Positions 56,840-64,000 of a stretch of 64,000 nt of DNA are shown one piece after another. A program made the position numbers and the translations under genes. This DNA comes from Polyodon spathula (lineage: Eukaryota > Chordata > Actinopteri > Acipenseriformes > Polyodontidae), in the NCBI RefSeq assembly GCF_017654505.1, contig NC_054541.1:50423486-50487485 (forward strand), in the 5' to 3' direction. Position 1 is the first letter of the stretch. Each line of letters begins with the position of its first letter. Under the pieces are notes generated by a model that made no database searches, was not told the origin of the DNA, and saw nothing but the letters and a program-made list of their open reading frames with translations.

Positions 56840-58527
56840 ATCCAGAATAAAAACCAATTAACTCTGAAATGTACAACTACAAAGAACTGGCTCCAACACT
56901 GGAAGCAGAGACAGGATTTACCGCTCACTCCACAGAGCCACCACTGGCTCCAACACAAGCCTCCCCAGCTCCTCGTCTTCCCCTGGGTTTCAGCCCGATA
57001 ACCCGATTCTACAAGTAGAACGTTACTGTTTCATTTAAAAGGAGTTTAAATCCAAAACTATCCTGCCTAACTCAGAGACAGAAAAGAGACAGCGAGGGCT
57101 TGACAAAACGCAGGACAGGGGGCTGCCATAAACTGACTGTGCCTTCACAGCAGTTTCATAGTTATGAAAACTTATTAGGAACAAAGAAATCGAACAGTGA
57201 GAAGAGCTCAAGCTGTACATGGACAGGGAAATGTTTTTAAAGAGGTTACAATAACACGACACTCCCTGTACCTAATTAGCCACATTAAGAAAAACAAAGC
57301 CTCTGTCATGAGAGCGAGTGCAGAGTGACAGCAGCTCAGGAAGAGAGAAGCACACAGCCAGCTCTCTGTAAAGGCAGCCGCACAGTCAGCACACACGTCT
57401 GTTTTCACAGGTGCTGCAATAAAGAGATTCAAAATGATGGATGCGGTTTAGCGGCATTGTTGTTATGAAGGGATTGCTGATGGGTGTGAAAATACGCTGC
57501 ACTTCTATCCTTTGGCAACAGCCACCCCAGGGTTTGATAAAGTTAATATTAATAAGCAGACAACCTCGCGGTTTGGTCTCGCTGTCACTTTGCAGTCAGA
57601 AGCTCAGGTCTGAAATACAGCAGAAATGCACGAAGCACACAAGAATAGCTGTCCCGATACATCCCAGCGCAGCTTTGTAAGCTAAAGGATCGCCGAGTAT
57701 CTCTTTACAGGGTTTCAGATCAGCCTGCTGGGAAGGGTGCACTGGATACCGAGAAGAGTTATCCTGGAATCTGATTTATTTGGTCACATGGGGGGTTAAT
57801 TACAAAATTCCTCGAGCCAAGAAGGTTACAACAATTAGATAACGTACAATATGGAAGAATACTGGAAAACAAAAAGATAAACAGATAAACAGATTCAATA
57901 CCATGAGGTCTGACGGTTTAAACAGAAAGGAATAGGAGATTGTTAACTACATAGTAAATGACATCACAAATACGCTACTGGATTTAAATAGAAGTGAGGA
58001 TAGTTACCATGACATCAAAATCCAACAAGAACCTCAACTGGCTCTTAGGAATATATTTATACAATCAATTCACTTTTCTGCCATCGAGGCTTCAAGGACA
58101 TTTGTAGAAGAAAACAGCTGCAGACTTCCAAAACCACAGAGCAGATAAGAGTTGATATTTACAGCATGAAAACAGACAGCTGTTCTGCAGAGTCAGCACT
58201 ACTGTAGAGGAAGTCAAAAGCCTTTTTTTGTTTTTTTGAAAAATAAAATTCCTCCTCGCCTTTTCAGCTGGCTGTTTATTTGTCCGGTATGAGTAGATCA
58301 GCTTTTAACCTTGTGTCTTAACTTTCTCACTTGGACATATTGCTATTTATTTCAATTGTGCTTTCCAAGCAGCACTCCCTGTAACTGTAACTTTTTGCAT
58401 TACTTCAAGCAAGGAAGAACACTCACAGAAGCTGAAGTACAACATGAAAGCAGAGACCTTTGAAGCTAAAAAAGGAAGAACATTTTACTCAAAATCTACT
58501 TTCCAAATACCACCAAATCAAGGGGAA
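56840..58527. other. No gene seen
   Basis: Unique AT-rich sequence. Short open frames on both strands have no recognisable similarity. Confidence 0.45.
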
Positions 58528-59430
58528 AACAAACATAACAGAACCGCAGAGTGCAATAACACTGTGTGTGTGATCAGGACAGTGAAAACCAGCCCATAAC
58601 AGAACCGCAGAGTGCAATAACACTGTGTGTGATCAGGATAGTGAAAACCAGCCCATAACAGAACCGCAGAGTGCAGTAACACTGTGTGTGTGATCAGGAT
58701 AGTGAAAACTGTGTGTGTGATCAGGACAGAAAACCAGCCCATAACAGAACCGCAGAGTGCAATAACACTGTGTGTGATCAGGATAGTGAAAACCAGCCCA
58801 CAACAGAACCGCAGAGTGCAATAACACTGTGTGTGTGATCAGGACAGTGAAAACCAGCCCATAACAGAACCGCAGAGTGCAATAACACTGTGTGTGTGAT
58901 CAGGACAGTGAAAACCAGCCCATAACAGAACCGCAGAGTGCAATAACACTGTGTGTGTGATCAGGACAGTGAAAACCAGCCCATAACAGAACCGCAGAGT
59001 GCAGTAACACTGTGTGTGTGATCAGGACAGTGAAAACCAGCCCATAACAGAACCGCAGAGTGCAATAACACTGTGTGTGTGATCAGGACAGTGAAAACCA
59101 GCCCATAACAGAACCGCAGAGTGCAATAACACTGTGTGTGTGTGATCAGGACAGTGAAAACCAGCCCATAACAGAACCGCAGAGTGCAGGACAGTAACAG
59201 CCCATAACAGAACCGCAGAGTGCAATAACACTGTGTGTGTGTGATCAGGACAGTGAAAACCAGCCCATAACAGAACCGCAGAGTGCAATAACACTGTGTG
59301 TGTGTGATCAGGACAGTGAAAACCAGCCCATAACAGAACCGCAGAGTGCAATAACACTGTGTGTGTGATCAGGACAGTGAAAACCAGCCCATAACAGAAC
59401 CACAGAGTGCAATAACACTGTGTGTGTGAA
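58528..59430. repeat. About 60-bp minisatellite, 14-15 units
   Basis: Units read CCCATAACAGAACCGCAGAG, TGCAATAACACTGTGTG and TGATCAGGACAGTGAAAACC, with (TG) slippage. Truncated units occur near 58700-58730 and 59187-59205. Confidence 0.96.
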
Positions 59431-60654
59431 CAGGAAGTACAGGATAGAGAGCTGAAGCACCCGAGTCCTTTCAGCATTTCAACACCAACAAATACCTTCC
59501 GGTTTACATAGAAACAGTCTGTAAATACTCTTTGTATGCGGGGTGTTTTATCCAAACAGTTTATCCTGGAGTCATATTTTAAATAAACAAGCGATCGGGT
59601 GGGACACTTGGCAAATAGAACAGCACAGATTTGTGTAAAAGAAACTGGACTTCAGGAGATCATTATGGACAAAAAAAAAAAAAAAAACAAGTGTAACAGG
59701 GCAGTGTTGTGAGATGCACTGCTGTTACGGATTCTGTTCCCTTTATGAGGTGAGGTTAAAAACTCCAAAAGCACTAATGCAGATGAGGCTGGCTCTTTCT
59801 TAAAACACTCTCTTGCAGAGCACAGGGTCGCTGGTTCATACCCAGCCTCCGCCCACTTACACCCTTCTGACCTTTTCAATTCAATGTTTCTAAACATTAT
59901 ATAGAGGCAAGATCTGCATCTACAGGGTGGTTAGGTACAGCTGCCATGCATGCATGCCCTGTCCCATTGGAACAACTCAGTCCTGAAGAGGCCTATGGGA
60001 TGAACTTGACTTGCAACTCCATGCAAGTCCACACTAACCTCCAATAAGCTGCAATGCTCTGTTGGAGCCTTTGTTAGAAGGATGGTCCCAAAACACCCAA
60101 GACGACGCAGGTGCCATATCAGACAAGTCGAGGCTGTTTGAGCAGACAGTCTGTGACTAATTTCACATGCAGACACACTCTGCATCCCCACGGCCTGCAC
60201 ACAAACCACTTTCCATAGCTGCTCACCACCTTTAAAGTTATCTGAAGCGATGGACGCATCCCTAGTGAAAAGGTGTTCCAGTTGGTTTGGTTTTTAATTC
60301 TTCCTCTAGAGGGAAAGTATGCAAGCAGATTGTGAGCCTGTGTTCTCGCCCTGCCCTTGATCCTGCTCAGAGGACTGATTTCCACCTCAGAGGAGATGCT
60401 GAACCACACTGACTGCCTTGTGCTACCAGAACCACTGCAACCTGCCCATCGCTTGGCAGCATGCCACAGCCAGCCAGCCATCTGGCACAGAGAACGCAGA
60501 GTGGCTAGCGATGCCTCCCCGGAGAGGACAGGCTGATCACACGACTCCAATTCCACTCCCAACCTAATTAACACGATTCTCATTGCTTCACTGAAACATT
60601 TGATGATTTCTATACCTCCTTACAGAACTCATTAACTCACTTCTGTCAGTGCTG
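59431..60654. other. No convincing gene; A-rich tract, SINE fragment, anonymous open frames
   Basis: Overlapping minus-strand open frames at 59931-60209 and 60119-60583 (92 and 154 codons) have no motif I recognise. They could be chance or a decayed element. An 18-bp A run lies at about 59671-59688. Confidence 0.4.
59760..59900 (+). mobile_element. tRNA-derived SINE (probable)
   Basis: CACTCTCTTGCAGAGCACAG then GGTCGCTGGTTCATACCCAG looks like a tRNA anticodon arm and B-box (GGTTCATACCC). The A-box half is degenerate. Confidence 0.5.
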
Positions 60655-60965
60655 CAGATGTGAGAACGGGGTGTGTTTGTGCACCAATAGGAACAGGGTG
60701 TGTTTGTGCACTAACAGGAACAGTGCTGGAGATGTGAGAACGGGGTGTGTTTGTGCACCAATAGGAACAGGGTGTGTTTGTGCACTAATAGGAACAGTGC
60801 TGGAGATGTGAGAACGGGGTGTGTTTGTGCACCAATAGGAACAGGGTGTGTTTGTGCACTAATAGGAACAGTGCTGGAAATGTGAGAACGGGGTGTGTTT
60901 GTGCACAAACTGAAACTGTGCTGGAGATGTGAGAATGGGGTGTGTTTGTGCACTAATATGAACGG
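60655..60965. repeat. 74-bp minisatellite, about 4 units
   Basis: CAGTGCTGGAGATGTGAGAA starts at 60721, 60795 and 60869; each unit has two internal GGGTGTGTTTGTGCAC sub-repeats. Confidence 0.95.
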
Positions 60966-63900
60966 TGGTGGACAGCTGGCCAGGAACTCAGAGAGCTGCG
61001 AATGGAGACTAAGAGTTAGTTAGGTATTTTTCACACTTCAGCATGTCCCTCTAGAACAGAAGTGGTCATCCCTGGTCCTGGAGAGTGACAATCCTGCAGG
61101 TTTCCTAGGTATATTTAAATCATCAATAGCTAAAGACCTGGAAAATATGTTAGTGTTGACCAATTAAGAAAATAATTGGTTCAATTAAGTAATTGAAAAG
61201 TTAATTGGTGGAATGAAAAGCAGAAGACCCTGTGGCTCCCCAGGATGAGAGCTGGTCACCCCTTATCTAGAGATGCCCCTCCCACATTCCACCAGCGTGC
61301 AAATCAACTGAATTCTCTCTGCATTGCAATGAATGTAAAGAAAGCAGGTGGAAAGATGTATTTAACGCATTTGAAACCCGGAGCGGATAATGAGGAGTTG
61401 CCCCCCACGGCCGGCAATGCAGAGGGAGCCAGGCAGGGGTTATACATCTGCTTCCACTCAACGAGTCTCAGATTCCAGGCCAGGCTGTTTCATGTTATCC
61501 ACAGGCCTCCAACTGCTCAGAGAAAACTGCAAAACATTTCACACTGCAGCTCCGCCCCCCTCACCCCAAACCCCAGGGAGGAGGAGGAGGGCAGCAGGCT
61601 GAGAACGAAGACCCGGCGCTGAAGAGCCGACTCCATATCACTCACCTCTCCGGGGCATTCCTCTTCCAGCAGTCTAAAAGATTACTGGAACATGGAGGCA
61701 GCAGCCACTCTGCGCAGCACCAAAAATACTGCAGATTATTGAGGGAAGGAAAACTGGAAACAGAAACTCCCATGAGATTAAGTGAAACCAGACGAAACCT
61801 CTTTCCTTCCCTGCGGCTGTATCCATACAGTCACTCTGTCAGCACTTCCACTGTAATCACAGGCTTGGAGAAGGAAGCCGCTCTGCATTCATGGACAATG
61901 TAATAGAAATTAAAAACACAATACAGTACAGATTCAATTCAAACAAAACTTTCTAGAGTTGTATTTATAGTTTTCGTTCTATTTCCTATCCTTGCTAACA
62001 AATAGCAGGCTGCAGCTTTCACAGCACTCAGCCTGGCCGGCTCCAGCCGGGGTTGAAACAGTCCCTCCTGCTTGTGGCTCGTTTGTCTCAGCTAAAGGAA
62101 ACTCACAGACTCAGGAATTGTCTAAGTGAGCCCCCGACTTCCTTTTCCAGCTGGATGACTTCTTGGAGCTGCCTTTTAAGGGTTCCGGATATGTATTTGT
62201 TGAAAACAGACTCTGTGAGAGTTTCTCAAGCGATGCTACTCGCAACGTGGTGGCGGTTTCCATGATCTTTTACCAGCGCATCCTTTTATAAATAAACCAA
62301 TCAATACATCAACCAATCAATCCATACAGAAATAACAATCATGTTGTTTGACTTGAAATGTTTCTGAGCACCTTGCCCAACACACTCTCTGGCAATGCCC
62401 ACCCAACCTATACCACTATAGGTAAATCTACCATCACTTACACACTGATACCACTGTAAGTAAATCTACCATCACTTGCATTGCCACTATACCTTTCTGA
62501 ACAATAAACAAAAAAGACAAATCATAAACTCGCAAATAAAGAAGGTTTAGAAAGTGCCGAGTCACCATTGAGTCACCAACATGCCGTTCTCCCTTTACAG
62601 TAAAATACAAATGGGAATAAGACTCTGTGTTTATTTCCGTATGCAAGCTGGGCTCCAGAAATACACCTCCCTGACATGTAAAATATTTTTTGTTGCTCTG
62701 CGTTTGCTGTTTTGCTCCAGGGACACGGGTAAATAAGATAGCTTTTTGTGCTTCTCAACTCAGCAGTGAATTATGTGGAATAAATATGAGGGCGTCTAAA
62801 GACGCTGTTGAAGAGACAACAGGAGAAACACAGAATACAGCAGAAATGTGGACCCTGTTTTTCCAGATAAAGCCAGACCGAATAAATCTGTGATCCGTCA
62901 CGGGGAAGCTGCCAAGAGAACAGGGCCCGAGGCAGGTGTTTTATATTTCCTATTTTGATGTCCAAAGCTTTGTGACGGAGACTGGCTTTCAGTGCCCTGC
63001 TTGAGTATACAGTAACAGCACTGTCACTCGATTTATTTCTTCAATCTTTGCCAGCGCTAACACACGGCACTGCAAGCTTCACACAGAGAGAGGGGGAAAG
63101 AGGGAGGGTTAAAAATGGAAAGACACTATGCACTGAAACATACTTAAGATGAGGAACACAAATACATTTTAATTCTGGCAACTGAAAGTACCAGACAATC
63201 AACTGCAACAATGAGAACAGGTTTTGTTGGGTATTCTATGTAGTGTTCACAGTAAATAACTGTAGTTTGTGACATGCCTGTTACAGAATGGAACTGTGGA
63301 ACAAGGCTATTCATGGTCTGAAGCATCCGTCTACTATAATAAATGTGCTCTGTGCTTATACCAACAATCTGTGTCTGGACTCTCTATACCGCCTCCTGGC
63401 CTGCTTGCCCACCCGCCATTACACCTTCCCTTGGAGATCGTTTTACAGCCAAACTACCAGGAAACTTTTCCAAGGCTTGTGTAGCACAGAGCCAATCATG
63501 CAGCGCACCAAGGGGTCCAGAGCCTGCTGTATAACAAGTGCCCACCGCCTGTACCTGCACTGCGGTGCCCAAGTGAGAATGGACCAGCGTCCTCATTGGC
63601 AATGGGAGCAAGGGAAGCCAAACGCAGGCAAGCTCTATTAAAAAAGGCTTCAGAGTTTTTTTGCTCATATTAGGAGGCACCCAATACAAGCAAAATTAAT
63701 AAAAACACAGCTGCAAAAAGCAAGAAGTCATAACATCTGTCTGGGCTGAAAGTTGCTTGGACATATTCATTTCCCAGCCTTGGAAAAATAAACGACAAAT
63801 TTATTGAAAAAATAAACGACAAATGAAAAAACCCTCGAGTGGAGAGGTGCCAGAGTCTGCCTTGACGCCCCATCAGGGAAGCTCGCGACTGGACACTGGA

Positions 63901-64000
63901 CGACAATATCAGCCAGAGCAGCTTAAGGGGGGGGGGGGTTGTGTGCTAATTACTGTGATCCCTGCTTTAGAGAGCAGACTGCGGGGCTGCACTCCTGCAC
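60966..64000. other. No gene seen (MITE at 61055-61262)
   Basis: Unique sequence with short open frames only, including 63288-63641 (117 codons) with no recognisable domain. An 11-G run lies near 63928. No promoter or 5' UTR exon of the plexin gene could be supported. Confidence 0.45.
61055..61262. mobile_element. Palindromic MITE, second family
   Basis: Left end GTGGTCATCCCTGGTCCTGG then AGAG. The right end reads, in reverse complement, GGTGACCAGCTCTCATCCTG then GGGAGCCACAGGGTCT. The AT-rich centre has TTAAGAAAATAATTGGTTCA-type palindromic runs. This pattern (CTGGTCCTGGAGAGCCACAG ends, AATTAA centre) is common in fish genomes. Confidence 0.6.

Noticed and set aside
59931..60583. Possible minus-strand gene or transposase relic
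   Set aside because: Two overlapping open frames in different registers with no motif recognised; not enough to call a gene.
63288..63641. 117-codon plus-strand frame
   Set aside because: No domain, no splice context and overlapping frames of similar length; probably chance.

Overview
This window looks like vertebrate genomic DNA, most likely from a ray-finned fish. It holds one intact multi-exon gene on the minus strand, with canonical splice junctions and introns full of minisatellites. It also holds CR1/L2-type LINE sequence and small palindromic DNA elements. I cannot name the species. The LINE tail (GGGCCGAATGGCCTCCTCTC followed by TTCTTATG copies) makes me suspect a non-teleost fish such as a sturgeon, paddlefish, gar or bichir, but that is a weak inference.

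The gene is a plexin, closest in memory to plexin-B2. Transcription runs right to left. I can place 25 consecutive coding exons from the ATG at 33420 down to an exon ending at 8122. Their lengths sum to 4449 nt, exactly 1483 codons, and every junction keeps frame. They encode a signal peptide, sema domain, three PSI modules, IPT/TIG repeats, an RFKR furin-type site, one transmembrane helix, a juxtamembrane coiled coil and the first half of the RasGAP-like domain, including the catalytic Arg-Arg pair. Roughly 350 C-terminal residues (Rho-binding domain and rest of the GAP) must lie beyond the left edge. No 5' UTR exon or promoter could be identified, so 33.4-64 kb may be upstream intron, upstream flank, or both.

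Tandem repeats are the dominant feature. By my estimate about 30 kb, nearly half the window, is minisatellite: more than 20 unrelated families with units of 11 to 84 bp. Many introns have a private family. The largest are a 27-bp array (0.5-7.2 kb), a 70-bp array (14.7-17.5 kb), a 52-bp array (41.6-44.4 kb) and a 42-bp array (49.8-52.4 kb).

The observation most worth following up is that three arrays contain exon-intron boundaries of the plexin gene inside the repeat unit. The 70-bp array carries 40 extra copies of a 3' splice site plus about 40 nt of exon. The 36-37-bp array carries 10 extra copies of a 5' splice site. The 52/60-bp array carries 14 extra copies of another 5' splice site. A fourth array (27 bp, about 245 units) places an acceptor-like CAG and a donor-like GTAAGA two bases apart in every unit, in gene-sense orientation. 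I know of no described system of this kind. It could simply be a by-product of minisatellite birth at splice junctions, but it makes testable predictions about splicing.

Right of the gene (33.4-64 kb) I see no convincing protein-coding gene other than LINE sequence. One LINE copy (38.3-41.0 kb) is nested inside a minisatellite and has a 785-codon open frame. A shorter sibling lies at 55.9-56.8 kb. Seven copies of a small inverted-repeat element are scattered through the window, four or five of them in plexin introns.
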